Source: Actinophytocola oryzae (lineage in GTDB: Bacteria > Actinomycetota > Actinomycetes > Mycobacteriales > Pseudonocardiaceae). From it: a stretch of 43,349 nt of DNA. Shown piece after piece: positions 1 through 8,117 of the stretch. The notes below the pieces were generated by a model. It did not search any database. It saw only the letters and a program-made list of their open reading frames with translations, and was not told where the DNA came from. Positions within the stretch are counted from its first letter, which is position 1. Each line of letters opens with the position of its first letter. Location of the stretch: contig NZ_SOCP01000036.1 of the NCBI RefSeq assembly GCF_004364325.1, positions 1 through 43,349 of the forward strand. The letters run 5' to 3'. A program made the position numbers and the translations under genes.

Positions 1-81
1 GTCGCCCGGGGCCTGCGGTCGTCGGGAATTCGGTGTCCGGTGCGGGTCGGATTGGCGGGAAAACAAGCCGTTACCCGTCCG

Positions 82-110
82 TTATCCCCGCGCCCGGGAC
101 CAATCCGATT
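82..110 (+). promoter_or_regulatory. Possible SigK-like promoter of dipZ
   Basis: TTATCC at 82-87 is followed by 17 bases and CCGATT at 105-110. From memory, mycobacterial SigK promoters are close to CCATCC-N16/17-CCGAAT, so the match is 4/6 and 5/6. Transcription would start about 70 bases before the dipZ start codon. The idea is attractive because dipZ belongs to the SigK regulon in mycobacteria and an RskA-type anti-sigma gene lies just downstream, but short matches like this arise by chance. Confidence 0.3.
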
Positions 111-187
111 CGGGCTGGGTCGCGAACACCTCACGGAACGTCCAGAAACCACAAGGGATCCAGTGAGGACAATGCAGTGAGGACATC

Positions 188-1948
188 GTGCTGACACTAG
201 CGTTGATCGGTCTGGTCGGTGGGCTGGTGACCGGCATCTCGCCGTGCATCCTCCCAGTGCTGCCGGTCATCTTCTTCTCCGGCGCCAGTACCGCCAACGC
301 CGAGGACAGCGGCAAGTCCGTCGAGGCGGGTGGCGGTGTCGCGGTGGCCGAACGGACCGAGACCCCCACGCCGTCACGGGCGCGACCGTATCTGGTGATC
401 GCCGGCCTGGTGGTGAGCTTCACGCTGGTGACGTTGTTCGGCTCGCTGCTGTTGTCCGTGCTGGGGCTGCCGCAGGACGTGTTGCGGTGGGCCGGTCTGG
501 TGGTGCTGGTGATAATCGGGATCGGCCTGATCGCGCCCCGGTTCGAACACCTGCTGGAGAAGCCGTTCTCCTGGATACCGCAACGCAACCCCGACTCCAC
601 CCGAGGCGGTTTCCCGCTGGGGCTGGCACTGGGCGCGGTCTACGTGCCCTGCGCGGGCCCGGTGTTGGCGGCGATCACCGTGGCGGGCTCCACGGGAAGG
701 ATCGGCCTCGACACCGTCGTGCTCACGGCCGCGTTCGCGGTGGGAGCGGCGATCCCGCTGCTCGTCTTCGCGCTCGCGGGCCGCCGCGTCGCGGAACGGG
801 TCAAGGCGTTCCGCAAGCGCCAGCGCGGTATCCGCGTCACCGCGGGCATCGTCATGATCGCCCTCGCCGCCGGCCTGGTGTTCAACCTGCCGCAGCTGCT
901 GCAACGCGCCATCCCCGACTACACCTCCGGCCTGCAGGACCAGGTGAACAACAGCAAGCAGGTGCAGGAAGCGCTGAACCTTGGCGGTATCGAGAACGAC
1001 CAGAACAAGGACCTCGACAACTGCACCAACGACGCCACCGCGCTCCAGTCCTGCGGAACGGCGCCGGACATCGAGGACATCCAGCAGTGGCTCAACACGC
1101 CGGGCGGCGCACCCGTGGACCTCAAGTCGTTGCACGGCAAGGTGGTGCTGCTGGACTTCTGGGCCTACTCGTGCATCAACTGCCAACGCTCCATTCCGCA
1201 CGTCGTCGCGTGGGACAAGGCCTACCGCGACGCCGGCCTGCAGGTCATCGGCATCCACTCACCCGAGTACGCGTTCGAGAAGGTGCCGGGCAACGTGGCC
1301 GACGCCACCGACAAGTTCGGCATCACCTACCCCGTCGCGCTGGACAACAACCTGGGCACCTGGACCAACTACCGCAACCGCTACTGGCCTGCCCACTACC
1401 TCATCGACGCGAAGGGCACCGTCCGGCACATCAGGTTCGGCGAGGGCAACTACGACGTCACCGAGAAGCTCGTGCGCGAGCTGTTGCGTGACGCGAACCC
1501 GAAGGTGTCCCTGCCCAGGCCGACCGACACGGCCGACGACACACCGAACACCGCCGACATCACCCAGGAAACCTACCTCGGGTCAACCAAACGGGTGAAT
1601 TACGCGGGACAGGGCACCTACACCGCCGGTGACCGCACCTTCACCTTCCCCGGCAAGCAACCCGAGAACACCTTCGCCCTCGACGGCGCATGGACCCTTT
1701 CCTCCCAGAACATCACCCCGACCGGCGAACCAGGCCGGATCCGGCTGAACTACCGCGCCAACCAGGTACGGATGGTCCTCTCCGGAAACGGCACGGTCAC
1801 CTACCGAACCGGTGACCGGACCAGGACCATCAACGTTACCGGCACCCCCAACTCCTACGAGCTCGTGTCGACCGGCAAGAACCAGACCGGCACGGTCACG
1901 GTCACCCTCAGCAAGGGCGTACAGGCATATTCGTTCACCTTCGGCTGA
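188..1948 (+). CDS. dipZ: DipZ-type CcdA/thioredoxin-like fusion protein
   Basis: A 586-residue membrane protein predicted to carry reducing power across the membrane to an extracytoplasmic thioredoxin-like domain, for thiol-disulfide exchange in exported proteins. Residues 1-240 form a CcdA/DsbD-type block of about six helices with the conserved membrane cysteines Cys20 (in SPCILP) and Cys155 (in VPCAGP). Residues about 300-435 are a TlpA/AhpC-like fold with the CINC pair Cys329/Cys332 in the YSCINCQ context typical of DipZ. Residues about 460-586 form a beta-rich C-terminal domain, as in mycobacterial DipZ. The start is GTG after GTGAGGAC; an upstream ATG at 172 meets a stop after one codon. 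The product is unlikely to be cytochrome-specific, since no ccs/res genes are nearby. The following genes (CFA synthase family, RskA-like) resemble the mycobacterial SigK locus and regulon, which includes dipZ. Confidence 0.93.
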   Translation: MLTLALIGLVGGLVTGISPCILPVLPVIFFSGASTANAEDSGKSVEAGGGVAVAERTETPTPSRARPYLVIAGLVVSFTLVTLFGSLLLSVLGLPQDVLRWAGLVVLVIIGIGLIAPRFEHLLEKPFSWIPQRNPDSTRGGFPLGLALGAVYVPCAGPVLAAITVAGSTGRIGLDTVVLTAAFAVGAAIPLLVFALAGRRVAERVKAFRKRQRGIRVTAGIVMIALAAGLVFNLPQLLQRAIPDYTSGLQDQVNNSKQVQEALNLGGIENDQNKDLDNCTNDATALQSCGTAPDIEDIQQWLNTPGGAPVDLKSLHGKVVLLDFWAYSCINCQRSIPHVVAWDKAYRDAGLQVIGIHSPEYAFEKVPGNVADATDKFGITYPVALDNNLGTWTNYRNRYWPAHYLIDAKGTVRHIRFGEGNYDVTEKLVRELLRDANPKVSLPRPTDTADDTPNTADITQETYLGSTKRVNYAGQGTYTAGDRTFTFPGKQPENTFALDGAWTLSSQNITPTGEPGRIRLNYRANQVRMVLSGNGTVTYRTGDRTRTINVTGTPNSYELVSTGKNQTGTVTVTLSKGVQAYSFTFG

Positions 1949-2027
1949 CCGGGTGATCCGGCAATCCACCGGACCGTCCACAACGAACTAGCCTTGACGG
2001 GCGAGATGACCCAGAGGAGGACTCGCG

Positions 2028-3281
2028 ATGGCCACGGCGTCCATACAGGACACGACACTGCTCCCGGACACGGAACGGCTGCTCCGGTGGCCTGGCCTCG
2101 CGATCCCCGACGAGTCCCCGACCAGGGCGTGGCTGGCCGAGCGGCTGTTCCGGCGGACCGTGCGCAGGCTGCCGGTGCGGGCGGCCTTCCCGGGCGGGGA
2201 GGTGGTCGGCGCGGGCGGCCCAGGGTCACCCGTGATGCGGATCGTGCGCCCGGTCACCTTCTTCCACCGCCTCGGCATCGACGCGAAGATCGGGTTCGGC
2301 GAGGCGTACATGGCGGGCGACTGGACCAGCCGCGACCTCGCGGACCTCCTCACCCCGTTCGCCGAGCGCATCACCACGCTGGTGCCCCGTGCGCTGCAGC
2401 CGCTGCGCCGCTGGGTGGACGCGGCGAGGCCGACCGACGAGCGGAACACCGTCGAGGGCGCGCGGACCAACATCCACCGCCACTACGACCTGTCGAACGA
2501 GATGTTCGAGTCGTTCCTCGACGACTCGATGACCTACTCGTCGGCCTGGTTCCCCGCGGGCTGTGACGACCTGCATGCCGCGCAGCTGCGCAAGATCGAC
2601 GGCATCCTCGACCTGGCCGGTGTCGACGCGGACACGCACGTGCTCGAGATCGGCTCCGGTTGGGGCGCGCTCGCCATCCGCGCCGCACGCCGAGGAGCCC
2701 GAGTGACCACCCTCACGATCTCGCCGGAGCAGAGAACCCTTGCCGAGCAACGGATCAAGGAAGCCGGCGTGGCCGACCGGGTGCAGGTCCTGCTGCGCGA
2801 CTACCGGGACGCGCAGGGCCAGTACGACGCCGTGGTGTCCGTGGAGATGATCGAGGCGGTGGGCGACGAGTACTGGCCGACCTACTTCGCGACCATCGCC
2901 AGACTGCTCCGTCCGGGTGGGCGGGTCGGGCTGCAGGCGATCACGATGCCGCACGACCGCATGCTGGCCACGCGCCGGTCGCACACGTGGATCCACAAGT
3001 ACGTGTTTCCCGGCGGGCAGCTCCTGTCGGTTCCGGCCGTGCTGGACAACGCGGCGGCGGCAGGCCTGGACGTCACCGACCGGCACAGCCTGGGCAGCCA
3101 CTACGCACGGACGCTGCGTCACTGGCACGACCGTTTTGCCGCCAACGCGGACCGGGTGGCGGCGGCGGGCTTCGACCCGACGTTCCGCCGCATGTGGGAG
3201 TTCTACCTGGCGTACTGCGAGGCGGGTTTCCGTGCCGGGTACCTGGACGTGTGGCAGTTCGCCATGACCAGGCCCGCATGA
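2028..3281 (+). CDS. Cyclopropane-fatty-acyl-phospholipid synthase family methyltransferase
   Basis: A 417-residue SAM-dependent methyltransferase of the CFA synthase/UfaA1 family, which modifies unsaturated acyl chains of membrane lipids. The N-terminal 130 residues match the family's lipid-facing domain. The signature HYDLSNEMF followed by DDSMTYSSAW is at about 148-173, the SAM-binding loop VLEIGSGWG at about 205-213, and VSVEMIEAVG at about 272. The end (GYLDVWQFAM) is typical. Length equals the usual 400-430. AGAGGAGG sits just before ATG. It overlaps the anti-sigma gene by four bases (ATGA), so the two are translationally coupled. In Mycobacterium tuberculosis ufaA1 lies in the sigK-rskA cluster, which supports the reading of this locus. 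Exact chemistry (cyclopropanation or methylation) cannot be told from sequence. Confidence 0.92.
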   Translation: MATASIQDTTLLPDTERLLRWPGLAIPDESPTRAWLAERLFRRTVRRLPVRAAFPGGEVVGAGGPGSPVMRIVRPVTFFHRLGIDAKIGFGEAYMAGDWTSRDLADLLTPFAERITTLVPRALQPLRRWVDAARPTDERNTVEGARTNIHRHYDLSNEMFESFLDDSMTYSSAWFPAGCDDLHAAQLRKIDGILDLAGVDADTHVLEIGSGWGALAIRAARRGARVTTLTISPEQRTLAEQRIKEAGVADRVQVLLRDYRDAQGQYDAVVSVEMIEAVGDEYWPTYFATIARLLRPGGRVGLQAITMPHDRMLATRRSHTWIHKYVFPGGQLLSVPAVLDNAAAAGLDVTDRHSLGSHYARTLRHWHDRFAANADRVAAAGFDPTFRRMWEFYLAYCEAGFRAGYLDVWQFAMTRPA

Positions 3282-3967
3282 CCGTCGACCTGCACACGCT
3301 CACCGGGGCCTACGTGCTCCACGCCACGTCGGACACCGAACGAGCGGCGTTCGAACGGCACCTCACGGACTGCGGTTCGTGCACGGTGGAGGTGCGGGAG
3401 CTGGGGGAGACCGCGGTCCGGCTCGGCCTGGCGACAGTGGCCGTTCCGCCGCCGCACCTGAAGCAGACCGTCCTCGTCCGAATCCGAACGGAACGCCAGG
3501 CGCGTGTCCTTCGTCGGCGGGTGCCTTCGCCGGGACCACGGCTGGTCAGGCGTCTGGTCGCCGGAACCGCGGCGGCGATGGTGGTCGCGTCGGGGACGCT
3601 GGGTGTGGCGCTGGTGGTGCGGTCGCACGACGTCGACCAGGCCCAGCACCGGACGGAGGTGCTCGCGACGGTGCTGCGGGCCCGGGATGTTCGGTTCGTC
3701 CATTCTGGCGGGATCACGGTCGTGGTCGCCAGGGGGCAGGACCGGGGCGTCCTGCTGGCCGACCTCCCGCAGGCGCCCGACGGGCACGTCTACCAGGCGT
3801 GGACCGTGGACTCGGGCTACCACGCCGCGGGCGCCCCGTTCGAGGGCTCGACCACGACCGAACTGACCGGCCTGGTCACCGCAAACCGCGTCGCAGTGAC
3901 GGTCGAGCCAATCAGCGGTTCCACCCAGCCGACCACCGCACCGGTCGTGGAGACCGCGATCCCGTGA
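3278..3967 (+). CDS. rskA: RskA-like transmembrane anti-sigma factor
   Basis: A 229-residue anti-sigma factor. The N-terminal 80 residues carry a zinc-finger-type motif (HLTDCGSC, an HxxxCxxC pattern) that in this family binds an ECF sigma factor. One transmembrane helix lies at about 93-113. The extracytoplasmic domain has the RskA signature near its end (AVTVEPISGS, then QPTTAPVV). Length agrees with mycobacterial RskA (about 230). The start ATG overlaps the stop of the methyltransferase gene. Oddly, no sigma factor gene is next to it: family members are normally co-transcribed with sigK/sigL-type genes. The last eight codons recur twice downstream in degenerate repeats. The partner sigma may lie left of this window or elsewhere. 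Confidence 0.85.
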   Translation: MTVDLHTLTGAYVLHATSDTERAAFERHLTDCGSCTVEVRELGETAVRLGLATVAVPPPHLKQTVLVRIRTERQARVLRRRVPSPGPRLVRRLVAGTAAAMVVASGTLGVALVVRSHDVDQAQHRTEVLATVLRARDVRFVHSGGITVVVARGQDRGVLLADLPQAPDGHVYQAWTVDSGYHAAGAPFEGSTTTELTGLVTANRVAVTVEPISGSTQPTTAPVVETAIP

Positions 3968-4640
3968 GCCGCCACGCCGGCGGTTCCTGTGCGTGAGGTG
4001 TCGTGTCTGGTGGGTCCTGTTGGCCGGTCCCGCGCCGATTGTCGAGGCCGCGGATTCTGTGGTTGTCGGGTTGTCGACCGGGTGCCCTGGTGGCTTGGCT
4101 GGTCGGTGTTTGCCGTGGATGGTGTGGCCGTGTCCGTTGGGCCGTGTGGTGAGGCCCTGGTTGTCCGGCTGTCCCATCGGTCGCGGAGACCGTGCTCCCG
4201 TGATCGGCGGTTCGCGTGTGTGAGGTGCCGCCGTGGATCGTGTTGTCGTTCTGTCGGGCCGGGCCGGTGAGCCCTGTCGGCTTGCCGCGTTGATCGTTGC
4301 CGAGTCCGGTCCGGCGGGTCGTCGCCGGTCGGGCGCTTTGGTGGCTTCGGTGGTCGTTGTTGCGTGGTTGTTGAGCCGATCTGCCCGCCTGGCGCCCGGG
4401 TTCTCATCGGTCGCGGAGACCGCGATCCTCTGATCGGGCTCGCCGGTCGTTCGGTTCGTGAGCTGATGCCGTGGATCGTTTGCGGTGTCTGCCGAGCCGG
4501 TCGGCAAGTTCTGTCGGCCGGTTGCCGCGCTGACCGGTGAGGCCCGCCGATTCTGTGGTTTGGCGGGTCGTCGCCACGCCTCCGCCGAGCCTTCCGCGGT
4601 GTCCGGCGCTGTGTGGTCTCAGCGGGTTGCCGGGCCCTCA
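3940..4640 (+). repeat. Three degenerate direct repeats, about 230 bp period, seeded from the anti-sigma 3' end
   Basis: The sequence GGAGACCG with its surroundings occurs at 3949, 4185 and 4415 (spacings 236 and 230). Each copy would encode V-V/A-E-T-A/V-I/L followed by P or L and a TGA stop, and is followed by similar text (GCCGTGGATCGT at about 4231 and 4467). GATTCTGTGG occurs in copies one and three; GGCGGGTCGTCGCC in copies two and three. No copy has a ribosome-binding site or a coding-like frame. The stretch 3968-4810 otherwise holds no gene I can support; its plus strand is unusually G+T-rich. Confidence 0.65.
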
Positions 4641-4810
4641 CCTGGGGGGCTGACCGGTGTCGTTGTCCCGGACCCGTTCTGCCGTCCCGGTCGAGCCGGG
4701 GAGCCTGCGTTGTGCGGCCGCTGCCGAAACGGATGCGGTGTGCCGGCCGGATTCCTCGTCCGCCGGGTGCATGGCTCGCCTCGCCGCGGATCGCCCCTCC
4801 AGGTGGGCGC

Positions 4811-4850
4811 AAGGGTGCGGGGCGCCGATCGCTCGACGCCCCGCATCCTT
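4811..4850 (-). terminator. Hairpin terminator of the repeat-protein operon
   Basis: Arms at 4811-4824 (AAGGGTGCGGGGCG) and 4837-4850 (CGCCCCGCATCCTT) pair at 13 of 14 positions, the other being a possible wobble, around a 12-base loop. It lies 18 bases past the stop of the minus-strand gene at 4868, so it probably ends that transcript. There is no long U tract, as is usual in high-GC actinobacteria. Confidence 0.75.
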
Positions 4851-4867
4851 CAACCAGTGGCCGACCG

Positions 4868-6646
4868 TCAGGCGGTCATGCCCGACCAGGCCGTGTTGGC
4901 CCCGGTCGCGGCGGCGTGGGCGGCACCGCCGTCACCGGCGGCACCTGAGTTGCCGCCGGTCGTGTTGTTCCAGTTCGCGGCGTTGCCGCTGGTGCCGGTC
5001 GACCCGGTGCCACCCGAGTTGCCGGACCACACGACCGTGGTGGACTCACCACTGTCGTGACGGCCGTGGGACTTCCAGTGGTTGTCCGTACGGGACCGTG
5101 CGGTGTTGCCGCCCGTCGACCCGGAGTTGCCCGAGTCGCCGGTCGTGCCTGTCACGGCGTCGTTGTCGCTCGTGGCGTTTCCGGCGTTGCCCGTGCTTCC
5201 GCCGTTGCCCGCGGTCGCGTTGGCCGAGGTGTCGCCGTCGGTGGTCGCGTCGCCGGTGTTGCCTGCGACGTCACCGCCCTTGTCGTGCCGGCTCCACTGA
5301 CCAGACTTGGCGTCACCGGTGTGCGCGGTGTTGGAGCCCATGGCACTCGCGACGGCGTTGCCGCCGTCGCCTGCCATGCCGGAGTCGCCTCCGGTGGTGT
5401 CGCTCCAGTTCGTGGCGTCACCACTGTGCCCGGTCGCCCCGGTGTCACCCGAGTTCCCGGACCCGACGACGGTCGTCGACCGGCCGCCGGTGTCGTGGTG
5501 GCCGTTCCGGTCGCACTTCCAGTCGTCGTGCTTCCAGTCGTGCCTGCCACGGTCCTCACCGCTGCCGAGGTTGAACACGATCGCGGTGTTGCCACCGGTC
5601 GAGCCGCTGTCCCCGGAGCTGCCGGTGTTACCCGACACCGCGCTGTCGCCACTCGTGGCGTTGCCGCCGTCGCCGGTGCTTCCGCCGTTGCCGGCGGTCG
5701 CGTTCGACGTGGTGTCGCCACCCGAGGTGGCGTCACCGGTGGCGTCACCGGCGTGCCACCTGTCGTGCCGGCGCCCGGCGGTCGCGTCACCGGAGTGGGC
5801 CGCGTTGGAGCCCATGGCACCCGCGACGGCGCTGCCGCCGTCGCCTGCCATGCCGGAGTCGCCTCCGGTGGTGTTGCTCCAGTTGGTCGCGTCCCCGGTG
5901 TTCCCGGTCGAGCCGGTGTCACCCGAGTCGCCCGAGGTGACGGTCGTGTCGCACCGCGCCAGCACGCACAGCCCGTAGGCCGTGTTGCCGCCGGTGGACC
6001 CGGAGTCACCCGAGTTGCCGGAGTTGCCCGACACCGCGTTGTCGACGCTGCTCGCGTTGCCGCCGTTGCCGGTGCTTCCGCCGTTGCCGGCGGTCGCGTT
6101 CGACGTGGTGTCGCCACCCGAGGTGGCGTCGCCACTGGTGGCACGGCCGCCGTTGCCGGAGTGCGCCGTGTTCCCGCCCGCCGCGGACGAGGCGGCACTG
6201 CCGCCGTTGCCCGCCGCACCGGAGTCGCCCCCGGTGGTGTTGGAGGCGTTCGAGGCGTTGCCGGTGTTCCCGGTCGACCCGGTGTCACCCGAGCGTCCCG
6301 AACTCACCGACGTGTCGCACTTCGACAGCACGCACACGTTCGTCGCCGAGTTCCCGCCGGTGGACCCGGAGTTGCCCGAGTTCCCGGAGTTGCCCGACGC
6401 CGCGTTGTCGTTGCTCGTGGCGTTGCCACCGTTGCCGGAGTCGCCGCCCTTGCCCGCGGTGGCACCGGAGTCGGTGTCACCGCCCGCGGTCGCGTCGCCC
6501 GACACGACCGAGGTAACCGAGTTGAGCACGTTCCCGAGACCCAGCGGTCCCGAGTCCGTGTCGGCACTCGCCACCGCGCTGCCCAGCAGGGCGAACCCGC
6601 CGGACATCACCGCGATGGTGAGACCGCGTCGCACATACTTGTGCAT
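4868..6646 (-). CDS. Secreted Gly/Asn/Ser/Thr-rich tandem-repeat protein
   Basis: A 592-residue protein with a clear signal peptide (basic HKYVRRG, hydrophobic core, cleavage near ASA-DT at residue 28-29). The rest is about four modules of 110-140 residues. Each module runs GDATSGGDT, NATAGNGGSTG, a GNSGNSG-rich stretch, STGGNTA, a variable loop, then TTVxSGxSGDTGSTG and NTTGGDSG. Loops one and two are short cysteine hairpins (CVLSKCD at about 105-111, CVLARCD at about 227-233). Loops three and four (about 356-390 and 517-535) are long and rich in His, Asp, Arg and Trp, as are the spacers near 291-300 and 450-458. Many Gly-X-Ser/Thr triplets suggest an extended glycine-helix or solenoid fold. 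GAAGGAAAG precedes ATG; it is 57 bp behind 6704-7834 and probably in one operon. Function unknown; surface or matrix protein is inference. Composition recalls mycobacterial PGRS proteins but there is no PE domain. Confidence 0.82.
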   Translation of the reverse strand: MHKYVRRGLTIAVMSGGFALLGSAVASADTDSGPLGLGNVLNSVTSVVSGDATAGGDTDSGATAGKGGDSGNGGNATSNDNAASGNSGNSGNSGSTGGNSATNVCVLSKCDTSVSSGRSGDTGSTGNTGNASNASNTTGGDSGAAGNGGSAASSAAGGNTAHSGNGGRATSGDATSGGDTTSNATAGNGGSTGNGGNASSVDNAVSGNSGNSGDSGSTGGNTAYGLCVLARCDTTVTSGDSGDTGSTGNTGDATNWSNTTGGDSGMAGDGGSAVAGAMGSNAAHSGDATAGRRHDRWHAGDATGDATSGGDTTSNATAGNGGSTGDGGNATSGDSAVSGNTGSSGDSGSTGGNTAIVFNLGSGEDRGRHDWKHDDWKCDRNGHHDTGGRSTTVVGSGNSGDTGATGHSGDATNWSDTTGGDSGMAGDGGNAVASAMGSNTAHTGDAKSGQWSRHDKGGDVAGNTGDATTDGDTSANATAGNGGSTGNAGNATSDNDAVTGTTGDSGNSGSTGGNTARSRTDNHWKSHGRHDSGESTTVVWSGNSGGTGSTGTSGNAANWNNTTGGNSGAAGDGGAAHAAATGANTAWSGMTA

Positions 6647-6703
6647 CTGCTTTCCTTCTTCCCTTTCATGAACCTGACTGGTCGGTCGTGAGAAAGAGGA
6701 AGA

Positions 6704-7834
6704 TCAACTCGGATGGTCCCGGTCGTCGTAGCCGAACCACGCGGTGCCGACGATCGTGCCGGGCGGGGCGCGCCCACTGCTGGGCCACTGCCCGACGACA
6801 CCACCGGAGGCACCGACCACGGCGGCGTCACCGCCGTGCGGGCCACTCGCGCCGCCGGCCATACCGCCGCCGGTGACGGCGAACGGGACCGGTGCGGTGG
6901 GCGACCCTGGTCGGGGACCGGGCGAACCTGGTGCCATGTCCGGGCCGGACGTCACGACACCCGAGACGGTGGCACGCGAGGACACCTCGTGAACCACCTG
7001 TGCCCGCGGTGAACGGTCGACAGGAGCCGGGCTCCCTGGCACCGAGCCCGTCGCCTCGACCGGGCCCGTCGCGTCCGCCGCCGGTGTCACCACCGGCTTC
7101 GGCGCGTTGGGCGTGAGCAACGGCCCCGTGACCGGCGCGGCAGCACGCAACACCGGCGCGACCGCCGCGACCACCGGCCGCAACAACGGCGCGGTCACCG
7201 GAGCGACCGCCTCCGCGACCGGCCGGACGACCGGAGCGAGCAAGTCAACCCCGGCACGCACCACCGGCGCGACCGGTCCGACCACCGCCGCGACCACCGG
7301 CGTCACCGGTTCGGCCACCGCGGCCACCACCGGCGCAACCGGATCGACCGTAGCGGCGACGACCGTCGCAACCGGACCGACCACCGCATCGACCACCGTC
7401 GCAACCGGCTTGGCCACCGTGGCGACCGTCGCAATCGGTCCGACCACCGCGTTGGCCACCGGCGTAACCGGTTCGGCGGCTGCGGCGATGCCCGGCGTCA
7501 CCGGCTTGGCCACTGCGGCGGCCGGTTGCACGGCCGCCGCGGCTACCGGCGCGGCCGGGTGGACCAGCGCGTCGGCCACCGGCCTGACGACGTCGTCGGC
7601 GAGGGACCCGGTCAACGGCTCCGTGAGCCGACCGAGACCACCGGCCACTGGCGTGTCGTCCTTCCGCGACACCGAACCGCCATCGTCCGCGGCGGCGCGG
7701 TCGGCCACGACCAGGACGACCAACCCGAGCCCGAACAACAGGCCCACGACCACCAGGAACCTGCGCAACAACACCAACGCCGGGTCCCGACAACCATCCG
7801 GTGCCACTGGGACACCGGCTGCACAGACCTCCAT
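6704..7834 (-). CDS. Membrane-anchored Pro/Val/Ala-repeat protein
   Basis: A 376-residue protein of unknown function. One membrane helix lies at about residues 20-43 (RRFLVVVGLLFGLG onward), preceded by two cysteines (Cys4, Cys15). Residues about 60-270 are repeats of the kind PVAxVVxAVVGPVA, with Pro every 3-8 residues, a rod-like, wall-spanning composition. The C-terminal 110 residues differ: Gly/Ser/Pro-rich and ending in a compact tail (GTIVGTAWFGYDDRD). I chose the ATG at 7834 because AAGGGGG lies eight bases upstream; ATG 7840 or 7867 is possible. It precedes the secreted repeat gene on the same strand, so the pair may build one envelope structure. No sortase motif is seen. The reverse strand in this stretch also stays open over long frames, owing to the repeats. 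Confidence 0.8.
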   Translation of the reverse strand: MEVCAAGVPVAPDGCRDPALVLLRRFLVVVGLLFGLGLVVLVVADRAAADDGGSVSRKDDTPVAGGLGRLTEPLTGSLADDVVRPVADALVHPAAPVAAAAVQPAAAVAKPVTPGIAAAAEPVTPVANAVVGPIATVATVAKPVATVVDAVVGPVATVVAATVDPVAPVVAAVAEPVTPVVAAVVGPVAPVVRAGVDLLAPVVRPVAEAVAPVTAPLLRPVVAAVAPVLRAAAPVTGPLLTPNAPKPVVTPAADATGPVEATGSVPGSPAPVDRSPRAQVVHEVSSRATVSGVVTSGPDMAPGSPGPRPGSPTAPVPFAVTGGGMAGGASGPHGGDAAVVGASGGVVGQWPSSGRAPPGTIVGTAWFGYDDRDHPS

Positions 7835-8023
7835 CTGCATCACCCCCTTCCGAAGGTCGGTCAGCAACCCGCATTCGAGTCCTGCCGCTCCACGGATGGG
7901 TGAAACAACGAACTATTCTTTTTCACCCACAAGGGGTTTACGGTCGCGTCCACTGGGTACCAAGAAGCGTTTGTCCAGCTCAAAGGCCACCACAACGCCT
8001 ATCACGATCGAGTATCGACAGTT

Positions 8024-8091
8024 ACGCCTTCCTAACACTGGGCGTTACGAAGGACGCCTTCCTGACGCTGGGCGTTACGAAGGCGTCCTTC
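8024..8091. repeat. 30-bp tandem repeat containing a 13-bp inverted repeat
   Basis: Two adjacent 30-bp units (8024-8053, 8054-8083) differ only at TAACA versus TGACG, and a third begins at 8084. Within them GAAGGACGCCTTC (8049-8061) and GAAGGCGTCCTTC (8079-8091) form a perfect 13-bp inverted repeat with a 17-base loop. It lies 26 bp past the stop of the minus-strand gene at 8118 and may serve as its terminator, or be a dispersed palindromic element of the kind common in Pseudonocardiales genomes. Confidence 0.75.
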
Positions 8092-8117
8092 AGTGCACCA
8101 GTCTCAAGTGGAAAACG

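Noticed and set aside
188..1948. Reading dipZ as a cytochrome c biogenesis gene
   Set aside because: No ccsA/resB-type neighbours, and the fused thioredoxin plus C-terminal domain fits DipZ.
3989..4433. Short plus-strand frames between the anti-sigma gene and the terminator
   Set aside because: No ribosome-binding sites and stops that coincide with the degenerate repeat copies; best read as decayed sequence.
3203..4812. Two long minus-strand frames over the anti-sigma gene and the repeat region
   Set aside because: Basic, low-complexity translation without start signals; antisense to a clear gene.
5057..6691. Long plus-strand frames opposite the secreted repeat protein
   Set aside because: They arise from the repeats on the other strand; no ribosome-binding site, and the minus frame has a signal peptide.
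8024..8091. Possible CRISPR array
   Set aside because: The 30-bp units are directly adjacent without spacers and there are no cas genes.
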